Below the pieces are notes generated by a model that was given only the letters and a program-made list of their open reading frames with translations, searched no databases and was not told the origin of the DNA. From Sphingomonadales bacterium (GTDB taxonomy: Bacteria > Pseudomonadota > Alphaproteobacteria > Sphingomonadales > Sphingomonadaceae), in contig JAGWMZ010000015.1 of assembly GCA_028871475.1 (NCBI GenBank), positions 28,811-92,810 of the forward strand: 64,000 nt of DNA, given 5' to 3'. The translations under genes were made by a program, and so were the position numbers. Position 1 is the first letter of the stretch. Each line of letters begins with the position of its first letter. Below, piece after piece: positions 1-9,686 of this stretch.

Positions 1-1
1 C

Positions 2-697
2 CGCCTGCGCACGGCGCAGGGCGGGCAGACGCTGCTCTTTCTGCTGACCATGCTGCTGGCCGGCATGGTGCTGTCCAATCTGGTGGAGGAAAAGGGCAAC
101 AAGATCATCGAGGTGCTGGCCGCCGCCATTCCCATGGATGCGGTGTTTCTGGGCAAGCTGTTTGCCATGCTGGGGGTGAGCATGGTGGGTATCGCGGTCT
201 GGGGGGCAACCGGCCTGCTCTTCAACCTGCTGGGCGGGTTGAACCTGCATGGCCTGCCGCCGCCGGCAGTGGGCTGGCCGCTCTTCGTGGCTCTGGGCGT
301 GTGCTATTTCTCGATGGCCTATCTGCTGCTGGGCAGCCTGTTCCTCGCCGTGGGCTCGATGGCCAGCACGGTGCGCGAAGTGCAGACCCTCTCCATGCCG
401 GTCACCATGGCCCAGTTGATGGTCTTCTTCTTCGCCTCTTATGCGCTGGCCCGGCAGGGCACGCCCGTCGAATGGGCGGCCATGGCGTTTCCGCTCTCCT
501 CCCCCTTTGCCATGCTGGCGCGGGCGGCCATGCATGCGCCGCTCTGGCCGCATCTGGCGGCGCTGGGATGGCAGACCATGTGGGTGTTTCTCTTCGTGCG
601 CGGCGGCGCCCATGTCTTCCGCCGCCGCGTGATGCAGAGCGGGCCGCAGGGCGTCAAACGCAGGCGCAGCCTGATCGACATCTGGCGCCAGCGATAA
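2..697 (+). CDS. ABC-2 type transporter permease, C-terminal part (cut by left edge)
   Basis: The frame is open from base 2, so the start lies outside the window and 231 residues remain. Five to six hydrophobic helices are visible. Near the left edge LVEEKGNKIIEVLAA resembles the EEK...EVL signature of ABC-2 permeases of the NatB (sodium efflux) type. Such proteins form the membrane half of ATP-driven exporters in the inner membrane; the ATPase is presumably further left. The C-terminus is strongly basic (VKRRRSLIDIWRQR), as expected for a cytoplasmic tail. The substrate cannot be told from this fragment. msrB follows on the same strand after 74 bases. Confidence 0.8.
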   Translation, partial: RLRTAQGGQTLLFLLTMLLAGMVLSNLVEEKGNKIIEVLAAAIPMDAVFLGKLFAMLGVSMVGIAVWGATGLLFNLLGGLNLHGLPPPAVGWPLFVALGVCYFSMAYLLLGSLFLAVGSMASTVREVQTLSMPVTMAQLMVFFFASYALARQGTPVEWAAMAFPLSSPFAMLARAAMHAPLWPHLAALGWQTMWVFLFVRGGAHVFRRRVMQSGPQGVKRRRSLIDIWRQR

Positions 698-771
698 AGG
701 AGCGAGAATTCTTCGCGGCGCGCGTAACCTTGGCCCGCTGAGGAGCGTATAGAAGGGAAAGGAGAGCGACG

Positions 772-1287
772 ATGCAGGATCTTTCCCTCACGCGCGGTTT
801 CGCTTCGCGGCGACGCATTCTGGGTTTGATGGTGGCGGGCGGTTCCGCCGTCGCCATGGGCTGGCAGCTGTGGCCGGCACCGGCGCGGGCGGCGCAGGTC
901 TTCCCCGTCCATTTCACCGATGCCGAATGGAAACAGCGCCTGACACCCCAGCAATATGCCGTGCTGCGCCGCCAGAGCACCGAATATCCCTATACCTCGC
1001 CGCTCAACAAGGAACACCGCAAGGGCACCTTCCTGTGCGCGGCCGACGGGCACCCGCTGTTCTCCTCGACCACCAAATTCGACAGTGGCACCGGCTGGCC
1101 CAGCTTCTGGAAGCCTCTGCCCGGCGCGGTGCTGTCAGGCAGCGACCGCGACCTTGGCTATGAGCGTACCGAGATCCATTGCGCCATGTGCGGTGGCCAT
1201 CTGGGCCATGTGTTCAACGATGGCCCGCCGCCGACCGGGCTGCGTTATTGCATGAACGGCGTGGCGATGCGGTTCCAGCCCGCCTAA
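772..1287 (+). CDS. msrB: Peptide-methionine (R)-S-oxide reductase, Tat-exported type
   Basis: MsrB reduces the R-epimer of methionine sulfoxide in damaged proteins. The 171-residue product carries GTGWPSF (residues 106-112), HCAMCGGHLGHVF (136-148) and the resolving end RYCMNGVAMRF with catalytic Cys160. The N-terminus has a twin-arginine-like leader (ASRRRILGLMVAGG, from residue 11) followed by a hydrophobic stretch and AxA sites, so it probably works in the periplasm. Zinc-binding MsrB proteins have two CxxC pairs; here the second pair (C137, C140) is intact but the first reads CAAD (C89, D92), so one zinc cysteine is missing. AAAGGAGAG lies just before the ATG. Its stop overlaps the convergent gene by four bases. 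Confidence 0.93.
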   Translation: MQDLSLTRGFASRRRILGLMVAGGSAVAMGWQLWPAPARAAQVFPVHFTDAEWKQRLTPQQYAVLRRQSTEYPYTSPLNKEHRKGTFLCAADGHPLFSSTTKFDSGTGWPSFWKPLPGAVLSGSDRDLGYERTEIHCAMCGGHLGHVFNDGPPPTGLRYCMNGVAMRFQPA

Positions 1288-3155
1288 CCCACCACGCGCC
1301 ACGCCCTCAGGCGCGGGTCGGTCTGGCCGGGGACAGGTTGCAGCCAGGCTGGCACATGCCCGGCCAGCAATTGCGCGGCCAATCCCTGCGGCGCGATGCG
1401 GCGGTAGGAGACACTCTCGGCCGTCCGGGGGCAGAGCGCGATATAGGTCACCTTTTCCGCGCGCACCACGGCGTGGGACTGATCCGGCGCCAGGGTAAAG
1501 GCGCGCAGCGTGGCATCCATGGCGCGCGCACCGCGATGGTGGCCGCTGGCCAGCGCCGTGTGATGAGTGGCCAGCAAAAGCTCGGGCGCAATGTCCAGAC
1601 CGGAGAGGATGAGGCCCTGAGGCTGCCTGCCCAGCACACGGGCGCTCTGGTCGAGATGGCAGGTCCAGACGCGCTCGGCATCGTCACCCATGCCGCCCGC
1701 CATATCCACGCCGGGCACCGGTTCCTCGCCATGGCCAGACCCCTTGGCCATGCCATGGGGGACCAGATGATCGTAGAGGGTGAAAGGGGCGCTGGGCTCG
1801 ACCATCAGCACCAGGACCATGAACCAGCCCAGCCGCGGCAGCGGCGTGCTTTGCCGGGCCCGTTCGAGCAGCAACAGCACCAGCCAGGCCAGCGGCAGGG
1901 CGGTCAACGCATCCGCGACCGCCGCCGCCCGCGCCACCATCAGCGCCACGAGAAAGGCCCCGCCCAGCACCAGCGCATAGTCGCGCCAGAACAGACGGGC
2001 CGCCCCGCGCGCCGACATCATCAGCCGCAGCAAGGCCATGAGGGCAAACAGCGGGGGAAGAACGATTTGCAAGGCCCATAGCGGCGACTGGCGCCAGATG
2101 GGCAGGCCTTCGGGAACCTGATCATACCAGATATGGCGCACCAGCGGCGTCAGCATGTTAAACGCCCCCGCCCGGCATTGCGGCGCCATGCCAAGGTAAA
2201 GCCCGCCCGCCACCGCGCCCAGCACGGCCATCACCGCCAGCCGCGCCCACCACGGCCAGCGGCGCGCCGGCGCGGCGGTCAACACCGTGCCCAGCGCCGC
2301 CGCGCCCAGCACGGCAAGCTGCACCGGCGACATCTGGTCACAATGGTCCGCCAGATCGCCAAAGCCGCGAAACAGGCCGAACAGCACCAGGGACCCCCCG
2401 GCCAGAGACGCCATGTAATAGGCCAGCGACAGGCGCCCCTCCTCATCGCGCAGCCAGCGCAAGGAGGCGACCGCAGCCAACACGGCCGCCAGCGGCAGGC
2501 CCTCGACGCTGATGTCCAGACTGGCCGCCATGGCCAGTCCCGCCACCGATGCGCCCAACGCCACCCGCCGGGCCAGCAGCCCGCTCAGCGCCAGCACCGC
2601 GCAGGCCACCTGCCAGCCGTGATGGTCGATGCGCATGGGCAGAACCTGCGTCACAAAGGGCGCGGTCATCATCAGCATCAGGCAGGTCATGGTGGTTGCC
2701 CGCGCGCCCAGCATACGCCAGGCAAGCCGCGCCATCAGGGCCATGATGACCCCCAGGGTGATCATCGGCACCACCACCCGCGCGGCCAGCTCCGCCCCCG
2801 CCACGCCCAGCAAGGGGCGCAGCGCCAGCATCACCCCCGCCAGCGGCAGATCGACCAGCCGCGACCAATGCATCACCACCCCGCCATGGAACGGGTCAAG
2901 GCGATGCTGGGTGACATCATACCAGCCCTGCCCCGCCAGCCAGTCGCGCACTTGCTGCAGGCGCAGGGCATCGTCCGGGTCAAGGAAACAATGCTCGAGA
3001 ATGCTCTGCGCATTGGTCAGCAGCAGCAACGCGACCACCAGCAGGAAGGCGGGCACCAGTCGTTTCAGGAAAGGGGAGAGGTGGCCAGTGACAGGACGTC
3101 CCCTGTCACTGGCCCTGTTACTGGCCATGTCGCCGCGAGGCTGGTTCAGCGGCAT
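1284..3155 (-). CDS. Multi-pass membrane protein, GT-C glycosyltransferase-like
   Basis: A 623-residue protein with about ten to twelve hydrophobic helices after a short basic N-terminus. The first external loop contains FLDPDDALRLQQVRDW and later HWSRLVDLP. An acidic DPDD motif in the first large loop is the usual position of the catalytic acid in GT-C transferases that use polyprenyl-phosphate sugars. The C-terminal 150 residues are soluble and probably periplasmic. The start ATG overlaps the end of the upstream GtrA-like gene by 10 bases, so the two are likely cotranslated. Sugar and acceptor are unknown. A family assignment by structure prediction would be needed to go beyond GT-C-like. 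Confidence 0.6.
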   Translation of the reverse strand: MPLNQPRGDMASNRASDRGRPVTGHLSPFLKRLVPAFLLVVALLLLTNAQSILEHCFLDPDDALRLQQVRDWLAGQGWYDVTQHRLDPFHGGVVMHWSRLVDLPLAGVMLALRPLLGVAGAELAARVVVPMITLGVIMALMARLAWRMLGARATTMTCLMLMMTAPFVTQVLPMRIDHHGWQVACAVLALSGLLARRVALGASVAGLAMAASLDISVEGLPLAAVLAAVASLRWLRDEEGRLSLAYYMASLAGGSLVLFGLFRGFGDLADHCDQMSPVQLAVLGAAALGTVLTAAPARRWPWWARLAVMAVLGAVAGGLYLGMAPQCRAGAFNMLTPLVRHIWYDQVPEGLPIWRQSPLWALQIVLPPLFALMALLRLMMSARGAARLFWRDYALVLGGAFLVALMVARAAAVADALTALPLAWLVLLLLERARQSTPLPRLGWFMVLVLMVEPSAPFTLYDHLVPHGMAKGSGHGEEPVPGVDMAGGMGDDAERVWTCHLDQSARVLGRQPQGLILSGLDIAPELLLATHHTALASGHHRGARAMDATLRAFTLAPDQSHAVVRAEKVTYIALCPRTAESVSYRRIAPQGLAAQLLAGHVPAWLQPVPGQTDPRLRAWRVVG

Positions 3156-3559
3156 GAGCTTGGCTCAATCCGGCGCGGCGCGAAGACAAGGCGATGGCGC
3201 ACCGCATAGGTCGCCATGAAGGAGGCCGCCACAGCGATCAGCTTGGCGAGGCGCGGATCGAGCCCGGACCCCGAGCCTGCGGCGACGACCAGCGCCGTCA
3301 CGCCCAGCCCCAGCAAGGCGGAGACCAGGAACAGCGCTTGCTGACGCAGCCGGTCCGCGCCGGCCTGCGCGAGGCTCCGGGCAAAGACGGCGCGGCTGGA
3401 GAGAAACCAGTGCACCGCAATGCCGAGCGCATAGGACAAGGCCGAGGCCGGCGTCGCGACCAGCCCCAGATACAGCAACGCCAGATAGCAGCCCAGATCA
3501 GCGCTCAGCGCCACCAGGCTGGCCACCAGATAGCGCGGAAAAATGTGGCGGGTCGGCAT
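3146..3559 (-). CDS. GtrA-family membrane protein
   Basis: A 137-residue protein with four hydrophobic helices and short basic loops. RYLVASLVALSADLGCYLAL at the start and FMATYAVRHRLVF at the end fit the GtrA family: small four-helix proteins thought to flip polyprenyl-phosphate-linked sugars across the inner membrane. It lies between an FAD oxidoreductase (14 bases upstream) and the GT-C-like protein (10-base overlap downstream). This pairing suggests it supplies lipid-linked sugar to that transferase. Family call is firm; the flippase role is inferred from the family. Confidence 0.82.
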   Translation of the reverse strand: MPTRHIFPRYLVASLVALSADLGCYLALLYLGLVATPASALSYALGIAVHWFLSSRAVFARSLAQAGADRLRQQALFLVSALLGLGVTALVVAAGSGSGLDPRLAKLIAVAASFMATYAVRHRLVFAPRRIEPSSCR

Positions 3560-3573
3560 GGGGCGATCGGTGC

Positions 3574-5154
3574 TCAGGCCGCGCGGTGGCGAGGCGTTGC
3601 GGCGCTCACACGTGACGGCACATTGCGCATGGAGCCAAGCGCGGCGGCCTGATCGGACGAGACAGGCCGCGTGTCGGGCAGGCGCTTGTCGTCGCCCTCG
3701 TCGCCCGCCTCGTGATATTCGGCATCCTCATTCACGCACCAGATGTCATAGCGGCGATAACCGGCCTCGATGTTCTCCACCGTCAGCATGGCGGTCATCA
3801 TCGCATGGTCCTGATTGTTGTAACGGTGCATGCCATTGCGACCCACCAGATGCAGCGTGGGGAAGCGCGCTTCCAGATCCGCGCGCATCTGTGCCACATT
3901 GGCCGCATAGGTTTCGTCGTAAACCGGATAGGCCTTTTCCTGGCGCACCACCGCGCCGCCGACCACCTGCTCGGGGCGCACCAGCCCCAGCACCTGCATC
4001 TCGCGCGTGGCCAGAGCGATCAAGTCCTCGTCACTCATCGACCAGAGGCCGTCGCCCTCGAAGCAGAAATATTCCAGCCCTACGCAAGCGACATCGGCAT
4101 CGGGCACCATTTCGGGCGACCAGCTGCGAAAGTTCTGGATGCGCCCCACCTTCACCTTGGAATCGTGAATGTAGATCCAGTTGTCGGGGAACAGATCATC
4201 GCTGCGGATTTTCAGCGCAACGGTCAGGAAGTCGCGATATTTCAGCTCCATCGCCTGCGGCAGGCTGACCGGCAGCGGATGAATGCGGCTGGCCAGTTCG
4301 CGCATGGGGGCGCTGGAGATGACATGGGTGGCCTCGATCACCACCTCGCCCCGCGCATGGCTGGCGGTGACGCGCCAGTCACCTGCCGCGTCTTGCGAAA
4401 GCTGTTTCAGGCTGTGGCCCATCAGGATCTCGCCATGACCGGTGGCGACGATTTTGCACGCAGCCTCTTCCCACATCATGCCCGGGCCAAGGCGCGGATA
4501 GCGAAAGCTTTCCAGCAGCGTCTTGGTGGCCATGCCGTCATTGGGCTTGCGATTCAGGCCCAGGCTGCGCTTCAGCCCATCGAGCACCGCCTTGCCCAGT
4601 GACAGGCCCTTGATCCGCTGGGCCGCCCAGTCCGCGCTCATCTCGTTGCAGGGCATGCCCCAGACCTTCTCGGTGTAGGTCTTGAAGAAGATCGAATAGA
4701 GCTTCTGCCCAAACTGGTTCACCGTCCAGTCCTCGAAGGAGCGCACACTCTTGCGCGGGAAGATCTGCGCCATGGCGAAGCTGGCCATGCACAGGGCGGA
4801 GCGCCACAGACCCAGATTGCGCAGCGCCTCAAAGGCGCGCAGCGGATAGGAGTAGAAGCGGCCCTCGTAATAGATACGGCTCATGCGCGGGCGCTGGATG
4901 AAATCATCCGGCAGGATCTCGTTCCAGAGATCGACCACCGCCTGCGATTTGGAAAAGAACCGGTGCCCGCCAATGTCGAAGCGGTAGCCCTCATGCTCGA
5001 CCGTGCGCGAAATGCCGCCGACATAGCGCTCGTCCTTTTCGAGGATGGCGACGCTGTAGCCGGCTTTGGTCAATAGATAGCCGGCGGTAAGGCCAGCCGG
5101 CCCCGCGCCGATGATCGCGACATCCACCGCCTTGCCCTGTTGATGCGCGCTCAT
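3574..5154 (-). CDS. NAD(P)/FAD-dependent oxidoreductase, UDP-galactopyranose mutase/amine oxidase fold
   Basis: 526 residues with an N-terminal Rossmann dinucleotide motif ([15 protein letters not shown], residues 14-28), then [15 protein letters not shown] and [11 protein letters not shown]. This layout is shared by flavoproteins of the phytoene dehydrogenase/UDP-galactopyranose mutase/protoporphyrinogen oxidase group. The C-terminal [17 protein letters not shown] carries the conserved final FAD-contact pattern. Members next to GtrA and GT2 genes usually modify lipid-linked or nucleotide sugars, but the substrate cannot be read here. It is the first gene of a minus-strand group with GtrA and the GT-C-like protein. 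The last about 60 residues are hydrophilic and poorly conserved in appearance. Confidence 0.78.
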   Translation of the reverse strand: MSAHQQGKAVDVAIIGAGPAGLTAGYLLTKAGYSVAILEKDERYVGGISRTVEHEGYRFDIGGHRFFSKSQAVVDLWNEILPDDFIQRPRMSRIYYEGRFYSYPLRAFEALRNLGLWRSALCMASFAMAQIFPRKSVRSFEDWTVNQFGQKLYSIFFKTYTEKVWGMPCNEMSADWAAQRIKGLSLGKAVLDGLKRSLGLNRKPNDGMATKTLLESFRYPRLGPGMMWEEAACKIVATGHGEILMGHSLKQLSQDAAGDWRVTASHARGEVVIEATHVISSAPMRELASRIHPLPVSLPQAMELKYRDFLTVALKIRSDDLFPDNWIYIHDSKVKVGRIQNFRSWSPEMVPDADVACVGLEYFCFEGDGLWSMSDEDLIALATREMQVLGLVRPEQVVGGAVVRQEKAYPVYDETYAANVAQMRADLEARFPTLHLVGRNGMHRYNNQDHAMMTAMLTVENIEAGYRRYDIWCVNEDAEYHEAGDEGDDKRLPDTRPVSSDQAAALGSMRNVPSRVSAATPRHRAA

Positions 5155-5350
5155 GCCATACCCCTTGAGACCGGGCGATTCCCCATGAAAATCCCTGTCT
5201 CGGGGTGAAGGAAAATGGCTAAAGTATCGTTAACGATCTGGGCAGAACCCTGCCCGGCGCGCCCGTTCGCGCCGTTCCGTGCAACGCGCCCTGCCACCAC
5301 CGTGCCGCTGCCTGCTGGCCAACCCCGAATTTGCCTCTAGAAAGAGCGCG

Positions 5351-7096
5351 ATGACGCCCCCCGCCACCCTGCTGCCGCGCCAGACGCTGCTCTCCTGCCT
5401 TGGCTGGGGCATGGCGGTGGCGCTGTGCTGGTGGCTGGCCCAACCGCTGTCGCAAGAGGGCGGGCAGGGTCTTGTCGGCTTTTACGTCCATCATCAGGAC
5501 AACCTCCTGCTCGCCATGGGGATGGCGGGCATGGTCGCATCGGTGCTGGCCGCGCTCGTCCTTTCGTGGCGCCGGCCATGGACGCTCAGCCCGCGCACGG
5601 CGCTCGTGCTGGCACTGGCGATGATCGCTGTGGCGGCGATGGGGCGCCGCTGGCTGCTCATGGACTATGATCTGTCGCGCGATGAGCAGATGGCCAGCTT
5701 CGACAGCTGGATCTATGCCCATGGCGCGCTGGCCTGGCCCATTCCGCCCGAATGGCGCCACGATGCGCCCATGCTCAACCTGCTCTTCATGCTGCCGGTG
5801 GGCCATCCGGTCGCCTGGGTGTCGAGCTATCTGCCCGGCCATACCGGCCTGCGCGCGCTGGTGGGCCTGATGACGCCCGCATGGCTGGGTGGCGCGGGTT
5901 TGACCAGCCCGCTGATGCTGGGCGCCTCGGTCTGGCTGCTCAATGGCATCGCGCGGCGGATGCTGACCCGTGAGGGCACGGTGGTGGCCATGCTCATGCT
6001 GCTGCTCTCGGGGCAGGGGCTGCTGGCGGGGATGAGCGCCTTTGCCATGCCGGCCCATCTGGCGGTCAACCTGCTGTGGCTGCGGCTGTTTCTCGCCAAT
6101 CGGCCGCGCGCGGATGCCGCCGCCATCGCGGTCGGCGTGCTGGGCACCGGGCTGCATCAGCCGCTGTTCCATCCGATGTTCGTGGCCCCCTGGCTGGTGC
6201 TGTTGCTGGTCCGCAGGCAATGGCTTCGCCTCATCACCTATACGCTGGCCTATGGCTGCATCGGCCTGTTCTGGCTGGCCTGGCCGGAGGTAACGCATCA
6301 CCTGGTCTGGGGGCCGGGCAGCTATACCAGCGATGTCGGGACCGATTATCTCTCGCGGCTGATCGACATGTTGCGCCAGAATGACCACAATCTGCCGATG
6401 ATGGCGGCCAATCTGCTGCGTTTCGCCACATGGAACCATCTGGCGCTGCTTCCCCTCGTCATCCTTGGCGCACAGGCCGCGCGCCGCGACGGAGAGGTTG
6501 CGGCGCTGCTGGCGGGGCTGGTGCTGCCGGTGGTGGTGATGGGGCTGATCCTGCCCTATCAGGGCTATGGCTTTGGCTATCGCTATCTCCATGGCCTGCT
6601 GGGCAATGCCGCGCTGCTGGCCGGCTTTGGCTGGCAAAGGCTGGCCCCATGGCATGACCGGCTGCGCCCGGCACTGGCGGCGGCGAGTATGGGCACGCTG
6701 GCGATGATGGCCGTGCAGAGCGCGATGACCCATCGGCTCTATGCCACCTTCGCGGCGGAAAGCGCCGCCATCACCGCCTCGGGGGCGGATTACACCATTC
6801 TTGGCGGCAATGACGGCGCCTTCGCCCTCGATCTCATCCTCAACCGCCCCGACCTGTCGAACCGGCCGCTGCGACTGTCGATCTGGGAGATCGACGGTGC
6901 CGACGCCCTGGCCGCGCGCCTGTGTCGGCATGGCGACGGAAAGGGGCGTAAAACCATCGCCCTGCCGCTCGACAGCTTTTTCGCGCGCGAAGACGCCCTG
7001 TTCGGCCGCAAGAGCAGCGGCGAAGCCAGCGGGCGATTTGCGGAAACGAAGTCGGCATTCGAGAAGGCAGGGTGCGGGGTGATCACGTTACGATAG
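5351..7096 (+). CDS. Multi-pass membrane protein, probable GT-C glycosyltransferase
   Basis: 581 residues from ATG 5351 (an in-frame ATG at 5279 would add a Pro/Cys-rich leader unlike a membrane protein). About eleven to twelve hydrophobic helices are visible, ending in a soluble domain of about 120 residues. The first loop contains DYDLSRDEQMASFDSW; an acidic DE pair here is typical of GT-C enzymes of the ArnT/PMT kind. It stands alone on the plus strand inside an otherwise minus-strand glycan block and converges with the next GtrA gene (9-base overlap of the ends). Function is inferred from topology and context only. Confidence 0.6.
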   Translation: MTPPATLLPRQTLLSCLGWGMAVALCWWLAQPLSQEGGQGLVGFYVHHQDNLLLAMGMAGMVASVLAALVLSWRRPWTLSPRTALVLALAMIAVAAMGRRWLLMDYDLSRDEQMASFDSWIYAHGALAWPIPPEWRHDAPMLNLLFMLPVGHPVAWVSSYLPGHTGLRALVGLMTPAWLGGAGLTSPLMLGASVWLLNGIARRMLTREGTVVAMLMLLLSGQGLLAGMSAFAMPAHLAVNLLWLRLFLANRPRADAAAIAVGVLGTGLHQPLFHPMFVAPWLVLLLVRRQWLRLITYTLAYGCIGLFWLAWPEVTHHLVWGPGSYTSDVGTDYLSRLIDMLRQNDHNLPMMAANLLRFATWNHLALLPLVILGAQAARRDGEVAALLAGLVLPVVVMGLILPYQGYGFGYRYLHGLLGNAALLAGFGWQRLAPWHDRLRPALAAASMGTLAMMAVQSAMTHRLYATFAAESAAITASGADYTILGGNDGAFALDLILNRPDLSNRPLRLSIWEIDGADALAARLCRHGDGKGRKTIALPLDSFFAREDALFGRKSSGEASGRFAETKSAFEKAGCGVITLR

Positions 7097-7519
7097 GCCG
7101 TCATGGGTCCGCCGCCAGGCACGCCAGATAATCGCCACCCTCGCGCTCAGGTAATTATAGGCCACCATCCCAACCGTTGTCACCGGCGCCGCCAGCCACA
7201 TCGGCAGCCTCAGCCCCGATTTGAGCCCCACCAGCATCGCCCAGGCCACAGGCACGCCCAGCGCCACCCCCGCCATGAAACGGACATAGGCCAACCAGCC
7301 ATGAGGCGCGCGAAACGTATAACGTGCATGCAGCAGATAGCCCGCCGTGCCTCCTACCACCCAGCTCAGCGCCATCAGTGGCGCATAGGTCAGACCCAGT
7401 CGGTCGCCGCCGATCAGCACAATGTTGTTGAGCACGGCCACCATGCCGCCCATGCCCAGATAGCGCACAGGCTCGAAACGTGTGAGGCCCAGCATACGGC
7501 GGCGAAGAACCACGATCAC
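7088..7519 (-). CDS. GtrA-family membrane protein
   Basis: 143 residues with four hydrophobic helices (for example YLGMGGMVAVLNNIVLIGGD and GVALGVPVAWAMLVGL), ending in a basic tail. GtrA proteins are thought to move polyprenyl-phosphate sugars across the membrane. A GTG start at 7519 overlaps the stop of the upstream GT2 gene as GTGA, the same four-base coupling seen between the two GT2 genes; a further in-frame ATG at 7495 is the alternative. With the two GT2 genes it forms the classic set: make a lipid-linked sugar, flip it, transfer it. Confidence 0.75.
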   Translation of the reverse strand: MIVVLRRRMLGLTRFEPVRYLGMGGMVAVLNNIVLIGGDRLGLTYAPLMALSWVVGGTAGYLLHARYTFRAPHGWLAYVRFMAGVALGVPVAWAMLVGLKSGLRLPMWLAAPVTTVGMVAYNYLSARVAIIWRAWRRTHDGLS

Positions 7520-8460
7520 ATCCTTCCCGCCAGCCTCAGCCGCAACCTGGCGCCGACCCGGTCCCATAAGCCAGTTTCGCGCAAAAACGCCCCCCAACCG
7601 GCAGGGCCCAGACGGACAAGGCGCAGCGCCGCTTCAACCAGAGATCCCATGTCACCGCGCGATGCCGCCGCCAAAGCGCAATTGACCGCCACGGAGGCCG
7701 CTGCCCGCGCTTCCACCCCCTTGGGCAGGGGGGCAAGCCGCGGCAGATAGCGGTCGAGCACGCTCTGATGCTGCGCGCGGAAATCAGCGAGATCACGGCT
7801 GCCCGTCATGGTCAGCGATTGGCCATGCAGCCGAAAGGCAGTGGTCGCCTCGCCGCGCACATGCACAGCCCCGACCAGCGCCAGCTTGAGATAAAGATCC
7901 CAGTCAGCCGTGTACCATAGCCCGTCATCCATGCCGCCCACCGCCATAAAGGCGTCGCGACGGAAAACCGGCGCGGGCACGGCGACCGTATTCTGAACAA
8001 TCAACCGCTGGGCGAGGCTTCGCCCATCATGCCGACCCGGCGCAAAAGGCAGATGCCAGAGGCCAACCTCCTGCCCTTGCGGCCCGACGAAACGCGATGG
8101 CCCCAGTGAGAGAACCACCCCCTCACCCAGATCCTGCACGGCAGCAGCCAGTGCCCCGCCATGGCCAGCCAGCCACAGATCGTCCTGATGCAGCATCACG
8201 CAATGGGCGGCGCGCGCCTCGGCCACGCCGCGGTTGGTCTTGGCGGTCCAGGGGCCCAGCTCTGGCGTTTCGGTCCATACGATGTCCAGTCGGTCGGCAT
8301 AGCGCAGCGCGATCTGACGCGCAGCGCCGCCATCATGCCCGGAATCGTAACAGCGAAACTCCATGCCGGGGCTCGCTTCGCCAACCACGCTAGCCAGGGT
8401 CGCATCGAGAAAACCCGCTCCCTTGTGGATCGGCATGATGACGCTAAGCCAATGAGTCAC
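7516..8460 (-). CDS. Glycosyltransferase family 2
   Basis: 314 residues. The N-terminus LSVIMPIHKGAGFLDATLAS is a GT2 opening, followed by MLHQDDLWLAGHGG, where the DD pair sits at the usual nucleotide-sugar/metal site, and WYTADWDLYLKL further on, a common acceptor-side motif of rhamnosyl/galactosyl-type GT2 enzymes. No transmembrane helix is obvious, so it is a cytoplasmic, nucleotide-sugar dependent transferase. The ATG overlaps the previous gene's stop (ATGA). Donor and acceptor are unknown. Confidence 0.82.
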   Translation of the reverse strand: MTHWLSVIMPIHKGAGFLDATLASVVGEASPGMEFRCYDSGHDGGAARQIALRYADRLDIVWTETPELGPWTAKTNRGVAEARAAHCVMLHQDDLWLAGHGGALAAAVQDLGEGVVLSLGPSRFVGPQGQEVGLWHLPFAPGRHDGRSLAQRLIVQNTVAVPAPVFRRDAFMAVGGMDDGLWYTADWDLYLKLALVGAVHVRGEATTAFRLHGQSLTMTGSRDLADFRAQHQSVLDRYLPRLAPLPKGVEARAAASVAVNCALAAASRGDMGSLVEAALRLVRLGPAGWGAFLRETGLWDRVGARLRLRLAGRM

Positions 8461-9686
8461 GCCCCGCCGCGCTCCGCGAAACCATTCTCGCCCAGATGAT
8501 GCGGGCTGGCAAAACGCGCCTCATGCCCCGAGACAATCGCCATCAGAAAGCCGCCCAGCGCATTCTGCAGCCCGAGCTGCAGCAACATCACCCCCAACGC
8601 CGCCGGCCATAACGACGAGGCGGCCTGGTATTCGCGGCTGACCCAGCCATAGGCCACAAGCGCCAGCACCAGAACGCCCAGCGCCATCACCGCAAAGCCT
8701 GAGAGCAGCATCGTCTCAAGACTGGCAAAGCCGCCGGCGAGTTGAGTCACCCATGTGCTACGGCGATACCCCTGTCGAATGGAATAAATATGGGCGGCAA
8801 GGGCCAGCATCATCGCCAGATGCCCCATCGCCACCAGCGCGCCGCCCAGCAAGGTCCAATAGGCACCGACCTGCGGCACGCTCCCGGGCTTGAAAAACTC
8901 CAACCCCGAGGCGCCCATCAGCAGCCCCCCCACCAGCAGCGCCAGCAGCGCCGGCACGCCGAACACCCATGTCGGGCTCAACATCAGCAGATAGCGCAAA
9001 TGCCGCCAGCCATCGCGCCACGGGCGCAGATGCGGCGCGCGTTCCCTCAGGTCCGGCCCCAGCGTGGCGGGCACCTGATCGATCCGCAGGCCCAGCAGCT
9101 TGGCCTTGATGACCATTTCGCTGGCAAATTCCATGCCCGAGGATGACAGGCCGCAAGCCTCGAACGCCTGTTTGGTGATGGCGCGAATGCCGCAATGCGC
9201 ATCCTCGATCCCGGCGCGGAAAAACAGGTTGAGCACGCCGGTCAGCAGCGGATTGCCGATATAGCGGTTCTTCCATGGCATGGCGCCCTTGGCGATGCCG
9301 CCGGCAAAGCGGCTGCCCATGCACAGATCCGCGCCGGCAATCAGCCGGCCGATCATCGCCACGCCGTCGAGGAAATCATAGCTGCCATCGGCATCGGCCA
9401 TCAGCAGATAGCGGCCATGGCCCGCCTCGCACCCACCGATCAGCGCCGCGCCATAGCCGCGCCGCGCCACCGGCACCACGCGCGCGCCCTGGCTGATGGC
9501 ATAGGCCTGGCTGCCGTCGGTCGATCCATTGTCGGCAATGAGGATTTCGCTGCTCAAGCCGAACTGATCCCTGATCCGTTCCGCCGCCGCCCGCGCATTG
9601 GCCAGGCAATGGGGCAGCGACTGGATCTCGTTCAAACATGGCATGATCAGCGAGACATCAGGCTGGTCAGGGGGTAAACTGGTCAA
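8457..9686 (-). CDS. Glycosyltransferase family 2, polyprenyl-phosphate type, with C-terminal membrane helices
   Basis: 409 residues. The N-terminal 230 form a GT2 domain: VSLIMPCLNEIQSLPHCL, ADNGSTDGSQ, ADADGSYDF (DxD metal site) and CMGSRFAGG. The C-terminal part has four hydrophobic helices. This is the architecture of dolichol/undecaprenyl-phosphate sugar synthases (DPM1/GtrB-like), which load a sugar onto the lipid carrier at the inner face of the membrane. It is the first gene of the minus-strand group with the second GT2 and a GtrA flippase-like gene, all joined by four-base overlaps. Confidence 0.85.
   Translation of the reverse strand: MTSLPPDQPDVSLIMPCLNEIQSLPHCLANARAAAERIRDQFGLSSEILIADNGSTDGSQAYAISQGARVVPVARRGYGAALIGGCEAGHGRYLLMADADGSYDFLDGVAMIGRLIAGADLCMGSRFAGGIAKGAMPWKNRYIGNPLLTGVLNLFFRAGIEDAHCGIRAITKQAFEACGLSSSGMEFASEMVIKAKLLGLRIDQVPATLGPDLRERAPHLRPWRDGWRHLRYLLMLSPTWVFGVPALLALLVGGLLMGASGLEFFKPGSVPQVGAYWTLLGGALVAMGHLAMMLALAAHIYSIRQGYRRSTWVTQLAGGFASLETMLLSGFAVMALGVLVLALVAYGWVSREYQAASSLWPAALGVMLLQLGLQNALGGFLMAIVSGHEARFASPHHLGENGFAERGGA

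Noticed and set aside
5219..6931. 570-codon open frame on the minus strand opposite the membrane protein at 5351
   Set aside because: Gln/His/Arg-rich, no domain, and exactly antisense to a credible polytopic protein; an effect of high GC.
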